64,000 nucleotides of DNA, taken from positions 35,310,487 through 35,374,486 of the forward strand of contig JAOANR010000015.1 in assembly GCA_030278955.1 (NCBI GenBank), in the 5' to 3' direction. Numbering within the stretch: position 1 is the stretch's first letter; every line of letters begins with the position of its first letter. Source of the DNA: Hygrophila difformis (taxonomy: Eukaryota; Streptophyta; Magnoliopsida; Lamiales; Acanthaceae). The notes beneath the pieces were generated by a model. That model was given only the letters and a program-made list of their open reading frames with translations. It ran no database searches and was not told where the DNA came from. Below, piece after piece: positions 22,307-32,787 of the stretch. Made by a program: the position numbers and the translations under genes.

Positions 22307-25300
22307 CTAGTTCTCGTATGGGACGGGCGATGCCCCTCGTCTGAAATGAATGTAAAAAATGATGATGTTATGAGATAGTATGCAATTTGAATTGTGTGAG
22401 TGATTAAGTGTTGGGGCTATACTTCGTGTTTAGAATGACGCATATTCTTACAATTTTTATTTCCTTAATGACAGTACATTATTAAATATTAATAAATTAG
22501 ACTATACGAATATTCATCTGGAATGATGCATATTCATCTTGCAAATAATCAAAATCTAAATATATTAATTTCGAAACAAGGAAAACTGTAAGAGGGTAAC
22601 AATTACATATTCAAATGTTATGGTTTATATTTCGAAGCCTTACATAACTACTTATCGAAATCTTATATGTTATACTTGACTATATGAATTACTACTTGCC
22701 ACAAAGATGTCCAAATTTAATATGCAAACTCTATCTTTCCATTTAAATGTAGCTTATTTCTTATAATAGTTCTAACATGAACCAATAATTCACTATTTTC
22801 TTTCATTTGATAATTTATCTCGGGCAAAACTTATTTTCAACATTAACTTCTTTAATAATACAGCGCAGACTCAAATGTAGTCGCCAACAATAACAGGGCA
22901 CCCTAAAGCAAAGTTAAAAATTTTCTCATGTCGATGATTTACTATTTAATTTAGTGGCCAATAATGCCAACTGTATCAGAAAATGAACCCTGTGGTGCAT
23001 ACATTTGGAGTGGCTACATTTGGTCAAGGAAAGGCACGGCAAGGCACTCACCCTTTCCAACAATGGAATTTGGCCCTGAAAGTGGTATCGCGCAAACACT
23101 GGTTAGGATATTACCAAAGACCACATTCGTCCACCAAAAAGAAAGGTACCTGCTCACGAACAGTGTTAACAAGAGCAGTACCTGAAACATTTCAACAAAT
23201 AGAATAAGATATAAACAATGATGTCAGAGATGGATTTTGACAATCCAAATATCAGCATAGATAAAATGTAATGCCCAAAACACAACACGATGCTTGGAAA
23301 CCATAATAATGCCATCACTAATTACTTTTTACTTTTCCTGAGGCAAGGATTTCGCAACTTCTCAGTTGAAGTTGTCATGCTAGTATGTTTTCCAAGCAGA
23401 ATATCTTGTGATGGCATAAACAGCCCGACAATGCATATTAAAAATAAGTATGAATAAGCGAACTGAAATTTTTTATAAGGTGATTACCATCTGCAGCAAC
23501 AATGATGTTACCAAGGTCACCAGCATGGCGAATGTCATCCACAGGAGCACCATGGTCATTGCCAGCCGGATTGAAGTGCGGACCAACAGAATGACATTAC
23601 CAAAAATGTAAACCATTTTAATTTCAACTTTTCAACACAAAGATAAATTGAAAACATGATTGATGCCATAAACAACAGGAAAAATCATCGCAGAGAGAAG
23701 ACTCAGCACCAAAGAACATACCTGTTGACATATAACCATTAGTGGTGTCTCCAAGAGCACGCACATGAAAGCCATGAAGACCAGGCCTAAGGCCAGAATC
23801 CGGTCACACTTGTGGGCCCTGCTGCAACGAAAGCCAACCATAAATCATTCTAATGAATAATAGAATTATGAATTCCTGCAAAACAATGCATCTAATTGCA
23901 CTTCACACTCTAATTTTTGGATGGTTCAATTTCTCTTTGTTTGGCGAAACAGAGGATAGAGAGGAAACAAGAAATTTATGATGTTCTGAACTAAAAAGCT
24001 ACAAGATGATATGACAGGGAGCCAGCCTACTTGAAAAACAATTCTATTATGCGTTTGACAGCACCCAGGCGAATAAAATTCTTAAATGACTATTGCGGCC
24101 ACAGGAAATGGGGAGACTGGGAAGAAGCTCACACGGAGTGTTCAGCTTGCTTTCCAAAAGCTGAAAAGGTCGCATGCCAAAAACATATAACTCTTTTATG
24201 TCCAGCAAGCAGCCAGTAACAAATCAAAAGTAAGTTTTCCCTGCCAAAATTTGGGGCCTCTTCATGAATCTGGAACAAAGAGAAGCCTGAAATCTTTGGA
24301 AAAGCAATTAAGAGAATAAATTAAACCCTTTAAAAGTTTTAGTTAAAGGCAATATTCGATTAAACTTAAAGGAAACAGCAACAAGAAATACAAAAACAAC
24401 ACAACAAGACCTAAAACTCCCTTCGCAATACCACAATTCGCATAAGAATCAATCAAAGCATTCCATTCATGATAATTAATTTCTATATAAATAAGAAAAA
24501 AATTAGAATTTTAAAAACAAATTAATGAGCATATATCAATTTTGGAAAATCGTGAAATCTCTCAATATCTTGAAGGTTTAGTTGTTCTAAGATTCAAAAT
24601 AACATTGTAATTGATTAGAATAGAGAAAAGGTCATTAACTTCCAAGAATGCCATTTCGAATCTTTTACACACATTCATGAAGATATCATTTAGAATCATC
24701 AATGCACAATTGCTGAAAAAAGTACTAAAAAAATAAAAATGCTTAAAAAAAACGAAAGCTACACAACCCATAAATCCACAATTCTACTAATTGTATAGAT
24801 TAATTACAAGAATTTAAACAAATTAACAAACAACCACTGCTTTAAGCAATGCAAGTCGCGTAAGCTTCTTTCTTTACGCAATTTGCACAAAACCATTTGA
24901 TATATATTTTCACATAGATCTAGACTTGTACAATGAACTTAGAAAATAAATCAATCTAGGAATGGAAAGAACACAATCACCTTCTGGTCAAGTACATGAA
25001 CCTTAAGAATGTTCTTGTTAACCCCTCTCTTGCTGCACCAGGATTTGAAAACATTTCATAAGAATGTAATCATCAATTTTCAACAATTTGATAGGATCTT
25101 AATTGAAACCATCAGAAGACATCATAGGGAAAAAGCTGAACATAGGGATATATAAACAGTTTCAGACCGAAGAGCGAAACATATCACAAATATGACTTTA
25201 ATTTAGTTCTAATGGACACTCCAACAGTTAATTATGCTGACATCCACTTACACACGATTGAGAAACATGAATACTGGCACGTAAGGAGGAGGTCGAATGA

Positions 25301-26128
25301 ACAATGAACAACAAAATAAACAATTAAACTGTGAAGCCCCAACCGACCAACAACAAGAATGACGAAATGATCATCAGAATCCAGCAACAACATGAAACGA
25401 AGAAGCAGAAAGAACAAAAAGATGAAAAGGATGGAGAGATACCAGTTCGGCGACCATGGATCGCCGCTGACTGTCGCCTCGGCGACGATTGACGAATTCG
25501 TTGGCAATTGGGAAAGATGTGAAGTACAAAACCGAAGAAACCGTTCTGAAAGAAATAGAACATTCCGTTCGGACATGAAATACACACCGATTCAGATTTG
25601 TAGTAGAAACAAAAAAACTGAATGGGCGACAATCGAAGTAGAAGAACAGTACCTGAGCCACCACCAGCCAATATCGTAAACCCCCACTATTTTAATAGCA
25701 AAATTAGGATTGATGCGAAAACCAAAAGAGAACGGCAAGGGCTGGCGACGGCGAAGACAGGGCAGGAGACAGCGGGATCTGCAAGGCGAGCAAGTCCGAA
25801 ATGAAATCGATTTTGAGAGTCGCCCGAGATGCGATTTTGGGAGGAAACCAGCGGAGAAGACGCTGGCAATTTGTAGGGCACAACGGAGGCTTGATTTTGA
25901 GAGGCGGCTCGAAGGGGGGGAAGACGCCAGCAATTTGAAGGGGCACAACAGAGGATTGATTTTGAGATTTTGAGAGACGGAAATTGAAAATTGAAATCGA
26001 TCTTGGGAGAGTGATGAAGAGAGCGTAAAGGCCCAGTGAATGATACTGTCAGTAAATACAAAAACATTTCAAGGCACTTTCGTCACGCTATGTCACAAAA
26101 GTTGGCTATTAATACTTATATATAATGA
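22307..26128 (-). mobile_element. Helitron carrying captured gene fragments
   Basis: On the minus strand the 3' end is at 22307: a GACGAGGGGCATCGCCCGTC hairpin is followed closely by CTAG and a T. The best 5' end is TCATTATATATAAG at 26128, next to an A on the minus strand, so the insertion would lie in TATATA DNA. The 3' end is firm; the 5' end is a proposal. The inside holds Cu/Zn superoxide dismutase exon remnants (22950-23830) and a stretch at 24960-25045 that looks like another captured exon (VNKNILKVHVLDQK). I recognise no helicase, so it is non-autonomous. Its 5' half, 24248-26128, is part of the tandem duplication and reappears at 38572-40410. Confidence 0.7.
22950..23830 (-). pseudogene. 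Captured Cu/Zn superoxide dismutase exons
   Basis: On the minus strand, about 23810-23722 reads [20 protein letters not shown] and YMSTG, ending at a GTATG donor. Then 23584-23488 reads [17 protein letters not shown] and [15 protein letters not shown] with a GTAATC donor. Near 23090-23050 there is IPLSGPNSIVGKG. These are consecutive exons of a plant Cu/Zn SOD, including copper ligands in FHV and PHFNP. The piece is broken: the acceptor before GPHFNP reads GTTG instead of an AG, the histidine of HVHALGD is arginine, and the VVVHADPDDLGKGGHE part is missing. It sits inside the Helitron, so gene capture is the likely origin. Confidence 0.75.
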
Positions 26129-26234
26129 TATATATAATCTAATATTTAATTTCAACAAACTCAATCATATCATATATACTCCCTAAATCTATAATCTATA
26201 ATACTCTTAAAATTTTAAATTATTTCCATTAAAT

Positions 26235-26255
26235 ATACATATTTGAATTGCCTAT
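26235..26255. repeat. LINE target-site duplication, left
   Basis: A 21-bp sequence starting ATACATATTTGAATTG is present here and exactly again at 34953-34973. The unoccupied form (one or two differences) is at 40531-40551 in copy B. Confidence 0.92.
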
Positions 26256-26269
26256 GCTTAAGGACTAAA

Positions 26270-28531
26270 ATGGCGACCGGAGCGGGCAAGGCAGTGGAAG
26301 GCGACCGGAGCTGGCAAAACTGTGGTGGTCAGTGGCGCAGGAAGGAAGGTGGTGGTAGCTCAGCAGGCAACCTAGGGGCGGCATATGGATTGGTTGGTGG
26401 AGAGCGGCGTGATGAACGTGGGCTGTTGAAAGGTTATGTTAGGAATCCACAGAAAAGTTCGAGAGCGTTGTTTGGTGTGTACATTGGAAACATACCAGTC
26501 CAGGCGACAAGTAGAGACATATTCATTGAGGTGGATAAGGTGGCTAAAGTTCGGGATTGGTATCTTCCCAATAGGAGCTGGCCGGCAAATGGGTACAAGT
26601 TCGGATTTTTCCGCTTCAGTAGGAAAGATGAGGCGTTACAGGTCATGAATAGCCTGCATGGGCGAAGCTGGAGGGGAGGCAAGTTGAAGGCAGCCTGGGC
26701 AGCTCCAAGCAGGAAAGCTACTGGTACCACTGGTTGGGATGATAGGTGGAGGGGTCGGCCGGGTAGTCCTGGGGGTTCGACTAGTGTTTTCTACGGAGTC
26801 GGGAGAACCAATCCCAGGGTTCTGAGGAAGGCAGACAGATCGGCGCCCGATAACTCTGCTAGGAGGGACGAACGATCATTCGTGGATGTGATAAAAGGGA
26901 GACAGAGATTGTGCTTCTCAAATGCGGGGGTGACCCAGACTGACAATGTTTGCCTCAAGGAGGTTAATAGCGATGTGGAATGGCTCCGGCGGACTGCAGT
27001 TGTGGAGCTAAAGAAACTTGGAGTGCTTCTTGAGTTTCAAGAGAGGACGTTCAGTACATTCCCAGAGTGTGAAGACATCCTATATTGGGGGGGGGGGGGC
27101 CATGTGGTGTTGGTAGTGTTCAGCAATATTGCTAAGCGAGATGAATTTCTGAAAGACCATAGTGATCACATGAATGTTGAATGGAAAAGGAAATGGGATC
27201 GTGGGACCATCTTCCGACTGCTATTGGTTTGGGTATATGTTTTCAATTTACCTTACTCAGCTTGGTGTGAAGACAATTTCCATGCCTTGGTGCGGGGATG
27301 GGGCAAAGTCATAAATATTGATCCGGAGGCAAAAGAGAAAAAAAGGCTGGATAGAGCTAAACTTTTGGTAGCTTTGCATGAAGGTGTTACGATTCCGGAA
27401 ACGGTCAGGATCCAGGTGGATGGGTGTTGCTCGACAGTGCGAGTATTTGCGAATTTTAGTGAGGCAGTAGTGGTGGCGGAGAACGCTCCGGCGGACAGGC
27501 AGGAAGCGGTTCGGGAAAGAGACGCCGGCATCGGGTCGAGTGGTCTTCCGTCGACGGAAAGGGCGAGGGACAAGTCCAGGTGTTCCGAGTTTGGGGAAGT
27601 GGGAGGATCTCCTGTGTCAGATAATGGGGGCTCTCATTTTTCAAATTGGGAGGCGGCTGCTAATAATGATCATAATGGGATGTGTGTGGGAGATTTCCAA
27701 GATTTTGGGATTACTGTAGAGGCGGATTCACAGGTCAGACATAGGGTGGAAGGAGACTTCTCAAAAGTTGGGCTTAAGGAAAATGGGGCAGGGGTTGTTA
27801 ATTTAGTCAATCCAAATGGGCTGGGGAAGTTTGGAAGTGGTAGGGTTGGGCTTAAGGAAAATGGGGCAGGGGTTGTTAATTTAGTCAATCCAAATGGGCT
27901 GGGGAATTTTGAAAGTGGTAGGGTTGGGCTTTCAGAGGCTCCAGACAATGGGCCTATGGAGGACGTAATTAGCCCCCAGCTTATGGGTGAAGTTGGAGCC
28001 TATGAGGGTGGACATGAAGCAGCCGGGTGCGGAGAGAAGATACAGGATGAGAGTTCGACACAGGGGAAGTCAAAATTTTCCCCCAATCTAGTCGAATGCT
28101 CGAGCGATCCCCAAACTAGTGGCGGCGAATCCGGAGGGGTGCCGGGTTCGGATGCAATCCAATCGGCGATAGGGGGAGTGCTCGAGACTATTGTGGAGGA
28201 GGAGTTGGTTGCGGACGAGACGATTGGGGGATCTTCAGATGGGGTAGAGGAGAGTAGACCTGAGGAGTGTGCAGAGATGAGGCATATCGAGGAGGCGTTA
28301 CTCAAAGTTATAATGGGGAGGAAAATTGCGAAGAGGAGAGGGCGAAAAAAGGGTAGGAAGCTGGTTAACAGAGCAGGTAATGGGTCTGGGGTTGGCAGGG
28401 CTGTGAGCAGGATGGGGGATGGCGACTTTGCTACCTTGCAATTTGCTAATGTTCGGACGCATAGAGGGGTTCATCTCTTAGATTTCTCGGAAGCTGAAGT
28501 TATCCTAATTTGGCACAATCATTGGGGCTAA
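26270..28531 (+). CDS. LINE ORF1 protein with RRM domain
   Basis: The ORF is uninterrupted and 753 aa long when started at the ATG at 26270. The open frame extends upstream into the target duplication but has no ATG there. Residues about 67-140 are an RNA-recognition motif (VYIGNIPVQATSRDIF, YKFGFFRFSRKDEA), as in plant L1 ORF1 proteins. A middle region (SWCED, WGKVINIDPEAKEK) matches the usual DUF4283-like part of such proteins, by my reading. A 26-residue block beginning VGLKENGAGVVNLVN occurs twice in tandem at 27767-27922. The end is basic (GRKIAKRRGRKKGRK). Its role would be to bind the LINE RNA; it looks intact while ORF2 is not. Confidence 0.85.
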   Translation: MATGAGKAVEGDRSWQNCGGQWRRKEGGGSSAGNLGAAYGLVGGERRDERGLLKGYVRNPQKSSRALFGVYIGNIPVQATSRDIFIEVDKVAKVRDWYLPNRSWPANGYKFGFFRFSRKDEALQVMNSLHGRSWRGGKLKAAWAAPSRKATGTTGWDDRWRGRPGSPGGSTSVFYGVGRTNPRVLRKADRSAPDNSARRDERSFVDVIKGRQRLCFSNAGVTQTDNVCLKEVNSDVEWLRRTAVVELKKLGVLLEFQERTFSTFPECEDILYWGGGGHVVLVVFSNIAKRDEFLKDHSDHMNVEWKRKWDRGTIFRLLLVWVYVFNLPYSAWCEDNFHALVRGWGKVINIDPEAKEKKRLDRAKLLVALHEGVTIPETVRIQVDGCCSTVRVFANFSEAVVVAENAPADRQEAVRERDAGIGSSGLPSTERARDKSRCSEFGEVGGSPVSDNGGSHFSNWEAAANNDHNGMCVGDFQDFGITVEADSQVRHRVEGDFSKVGLKENGAGVVNLVNPNGLGKFGSGRVGLKENGAGVVNLVNPNGLGNFESGRVGLSEAPDNGPMEDVISPQLMGEVGAYEGGHEAAGCGEKIQDESSTQGKSKFSPNLVECSSDPQTSGGESGGVPGSDAIQSAIGGVLETIVEEELVADETIGGSSDGVEESRPEECAEMRHIEEALLKVIMGRKIAKRRGRKKGRKLVNRAGNGSGVGRAVSRMGDGDFATLQFANVRTHRGVHLLDFSEAEVILIWHNHWG
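27767..27922 (+). repeat. In-frame 78-bp tandem duplication within LINE ORF1
   Basis: GTTGGGCTTAAGGAAAATGG starts at 27767 and again at 27845; a partial third start (GTTGGGCTT) is at 27923. Only a few bases differ and the frame is kept. Confidence 0.92.
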
Positions 28532-28639
28532 AGTGTAAGGTGGGGTGGGAGGATGCGATTGAGCGGGTTAGGGCCGAATTGGGAGAGGATAATTGAGTCC
28601 AGGGGGATGTCGTAATAGTTGAGGGAGCCTAGTTTTATA

Positions 28640-31600
28640 ATGCGGTTCATCACATGTAATTTACGGGGGTTGAATGGGGGCGTGCGTCGAAGGGCAGTGG
28701 TTAGATTGTGTAAACGTCTCAAGCCGGTAATGTTGAGTTTCCAAGAGACCAAAATGAACAATATTCAAGAAAGGTTGGTCTGGAGATTATGGGGCTCGAA
28801 GGGATGTCAGTTTTGTTTCCAACCGGCTGAAGGCAATGCGGGCGGAATTTTAGTAGTCTGGGATAATAATTGGTGTTCGTTTGATGTCATTGAGAAGGAA
28901 CATAATTTTGTGTGGGTTAGGGGCTGTGTTAAAGGAATCCAGGGGGTGGTGAATATGATTTCTATTCACGCCCCAAATAACAGGAGTGATAGAGCGGATT
29001 TTTGGGATTATCTTGTTCAGAAATTGCATACAGGGGATGGGGATTTATGGTGTCTTAATGGGGATTTCAATGCTGTAATTTCAGAGGGGAAAGAGTTGGG
29101 GAGAGTGTGGATAGCGGTTCCTCGAGGGAGTTTCGGAGGTTTATTGATAGACTGGGGTTGGTCGACATCCCAATGGAGGGGGGTTATTTCACATGGTTTG
29201 GGAGGGGATGGAAAGCGAGCAGTAGGTTAGATCGATTCCTCATTTCTCCGGGGTGGCTGTGTTTAAATGGGGGCATTTTACAGAGGCGAGGTGATTCAGT
29301 CCTTTCGGACCATTATCCAGTATGCCTTGAAACTGGAGAGGTGTCATGGGGCCCTAAACCCTTTCGGTTTTACAATTACTGGATGGACGAGAAAGAATTC
29401 CCTGGATTGGTTGATGAAGTTTGGGGTGTAGCGGGTGCTGAGGAGAACAGGCCTGTCGATATTTTCACAGGTTGAGGGCTCTGAAGGGTAAGATTCGGAA
29501 GTGGGGAGGCTACGGAGCAGCTGATTTGGAAAAACGGATACAAGCTCTCTTGGCAGAAATTGTGGAAATAGAAGGGCATTTGCATGATCAGGATGTTGAC
29601 GACTCGGTTAGGAATGAGTGGATGATCAAGAAAGGTGAACTAAGAAGATTATATTTGGCGGAAGAAAGGCGGTGGTACCAAAAAGTCGAGGATCAAATGG
29701 CTCAAGGACGGAGATAAAAACACCCGATTTTTCCATGCCGTCACTGCTTTACACAGGCGAAAGGGTTTCATTGGAGCTATCAGGAGGGACGGTGTTATGG
29801 TGGATGGTCCCAGAGATATTAAAGAGGCGGCTTTTCTTCATTTTAAGGACTTATTCACCATGAAGAAAGATGTATTATTTGAGATTGGTAACCTGGGCGT
29901 GTCTCGGATTGGGGAACAGGATAGGGCCTGGTTGGTTAGGGATTTTGAATTAGAGGAGATTCGGGCAGCAGTATGGGGGTGTGATGGCAACCGTGCGCCG
30001 GGTCCCGATGGCTTCAACATTGCATTCTTTAAGAGGTATTGGAACAAGGTCAAGACTGATGTGCTGGAATTTTTTACAAAATTCGCTCGTGACCGAAAGT
30101 TACCCGGAGAAGCGGGAGGATCGTTTATCACATTAATCCCAAAGGTGGATAACCCATTGGAGTTTGGAGACTACCGTCCGATATCACTAATTGGGAGTAT
30201 GTATAAAATTGTGTCCAAGGTCTTGGTGAGAAGATTGCAAGGTGTTCTGGATCAGCTTGTGGGTGAAACACAGATGGCTTTTGTGGGGGGCAGACAGATT
30301 CTCGATGGAGTCATCATAGCGGCCGAAGTGATCCAAACGACTAAATCGTTAGGACGAAGTGGCTTTGTGATTAAACTGGATCTAGCTAAGGCCTACGATA
30401 ACATCTCTTGGGGTGCATTGTTTGATATTCTGGAAGCCATGGATTTCGGGCATCAATGGATCGAGTGGATGAAAGAATGTGTGTGCACGGCTTCAGCCGC
30501 TGTTTTGATAAATGGGTCGCCAACGCAATTCTTTAAATTGGAGAAAGGGTTACGACAAGGAGATCCATTATCACCGTACTTGTTCGTGTTGGTGGCGGAG
30601 TTGTTAAACAGGCTTATGATTAAAGCTTCAGATATGGGGCTGATTAAAGGATTAGAATCTGGGAAAGGAGGTCCTGTGATATCTCACCTACAATATGCCG
30701 ATGACACAATCATCTTTTGCGAAGGAAATGTTGACCAGGTGGTTTGGATTAAGAGGGTTCTTAAATGTTTTTCCTTGGTGACAGGTCTTAATATAAATTT
30801 CCGGAAGAGCAGTTTAATCAGTATTAATTGTCCTCAATCTGATGTGGATGAAGCTGCCTCCATTCTCAATTTTGAAGTGGGAGCTTGGCCGTTGAAATAT
30901 CTTGGCGTGCCCATTGGAGGTAGGGCTGAACGGGGTAGCTCTGTGGAAGCCTATCATTGAGAGGACGGAGAAGAGGCTTGCCGGGTGGAAAAGTAGGCTC
31001 CTATCACAGGGGGGCAGGCTCTGTTTAATCAAGGCTATATTAAGCTCCCTCCCGGTGTACTTCTTCTCTATATTTAGGGTTCCACGGGGAGTGGCGGATA
31101 GGCTTGAAAGATTAAAGAGAGGTTTCTTTTGGAACGAGTTTGATGGAGTTAGAAAAATGCACACATTATGTTGGGAGACCATTTGCAGTCATAAAGAGAT
31201 GGGAGGGTTGAGTATTTGGAATACCTCGAAGTTTAACGAGGCGGTGCTTCTTAAATGGAAGTGGAGGTTTGGAAAGGAAAAGTCATTATGGAAGAGGGTG
31301 ATTGATGATAAATATTATGGGGGAACCAGCCCATTAGTACCACCGGTGAAAAGATGTAATTCTCTGTGGGGAAATATATGCAACGCTTGGGAAAAGGGAT
31401 GCGGGGAAGGGCTGTTACGAGGGTTTAAAATCATTGTGGGTAATGGTCAAGCGACTCGTTTTTGGCAGGATATTTGGGTTGAAGAGGGGAGGTCGCTTCG
31501 CGAGCTTTTCCCTCGTATCTTCTCTTTAGCGGACAAAAAGGATGGTAGGGTGGCTGATTTTGGCAGCTGGGAGGGGTTACAATGGGCGTGGGATATCCAA

Positions 31601-32787
31601 CTTAGAAGGCCGGTATTTGATTGGGAGCAAGAAATTTGGGAAGGATTCTTACTTGTGATTCGTAAGCCTCAAATGAGTCGTTTTGTGGAGGACAGGGTGG
31701 TGTGGTTAAAAGAGAGTAATGGGGTTTTCAAAACAAGCTCCTGTTGGGAAAAAGGGGTGCACAGTAGTCAGGCTGATCGGAAACAGTTCTGGACTGTTTT
31801 GTGGCGAGTAAAGGCACCTATGAAAACTAAACTGGTGGTGTGGAAGGCTTTTCACCACGGGTTACCAGTTCGAGTGGAGCTGGCCAAGCGCGGTTGTCTC
31901 TCGGATATGAATATATCTTGTGCTTTCTGTGAAACCGAGGAGGAATCTATCGATCATTTATTTAGTCAGTGTGCGGTGGCGAGTTCATTATGGTATATCG
32001 GCGTAGGGTGGTTTGATTTGAAATGGGCCATGCCGGGCAGTTTGAAGGGCTGCTAGAATGGTGGATGGACTGCTATACCACTCACGGGAGGAAGGAAATA
32101 TGGATCATGACATGCTTGGCAATCACATGCACTATATGGAAGTTCCGGAATGCCGCGGTATTCAATAATAAGAGGATAGATATGTCCGATGCGATTCAAG
32201 ATGTTAAGTGGAGGGTGTGGATTTGGTGTAGAGCGGCCTGGAGTGGGGCGAACATCAACCACTGTAGCCTGGAAACTCTACTGATAGATGGACCATCTAA
32301 TGCAATATGCTACAAGGCGAAGGCACCCCGGCGAGGTTTGACTTGGAAGTGTCCGGAGAAGGGTTGGTGGAAGATCAACACGGATGGATCGTCGTTTGGT
32401 AATCCGGGCCCGGCCGGCATCAGCGGGGTTATTCGGGATGATGAGGGGAAAGTAATCTTTTTGTTGTCAGATTGTATTGGTTGGGCAGATTCTTCTCTGG
32501 CAGAGATTACAGCCTTAAGTCGAGTTTGCCAAGCTCTAATCCGAGATCAAGGTTTTCCCATGCAGAGGATTGTGTTCGAGTGCGACTCCCTTAATGTCGT
32601 AAGGTGGTTAGAAGATTTGGGGAAGGTTCCATGGCGTTTCAATGAACTTATTGGACCGATTGCGTCTATCATTAGACACTCTGGAGAGGTAAGGATTTCC
32701 CATATCTGGCGCGAACGGAATTCCTTAGCTGATTTTTGGGCGAAACAAGGGGTTGCGGGTAATGGTACGATGGAAAGCTGGTTTTGA
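28640..32787 (+). pseudogene. LINE ORF2: endonuclease, reverse transcriptase, RNase H (frameshifted)
   Basis: Starting at ATG 28640 (MRFITCNLRGLNGG), the APE-type endonuclease is seen with SFQETKM, NGDFNAV and, after a frame change near 29100, SDHYPVCLE. More frame changes lie near 29470, 29680, 30930 and 32040. The reverse transcriptase reads FRPISLIGSMYKIVSK-like (DYRPISLIGSMYKIVSKVL), LRQGDPLSPYLF and the catalytic YADD (LQYADDTIIFCEG). A zinc-binding-like region follows (CAFCETEEESIDHLFSQC). The last part is an RNase H domain: NTDGSSFGNPGPAG, AEITAL, ECDSLNVVRWL, RERNSLADFWAKQG, stop at 32785-32787. Catalytic motifs survive but at least five frameshifts break the ORF. Confidence 0.92.

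Noticed and set aside
22950..23830. Functional superoxide dismutase gene
   Set aside because: A splice acceptor is lost, a conserved histidine is changed and a central part is missing.
25232..26067. Several overlapping minus-strand open frames of 80-126 codons, repeated near 39555-40360
   Set aside because: They lie within the Helitron and its duplicate, differ by frameshifts between the copies and match no family I know; treated as non-coding or unrecognised captured DNA.
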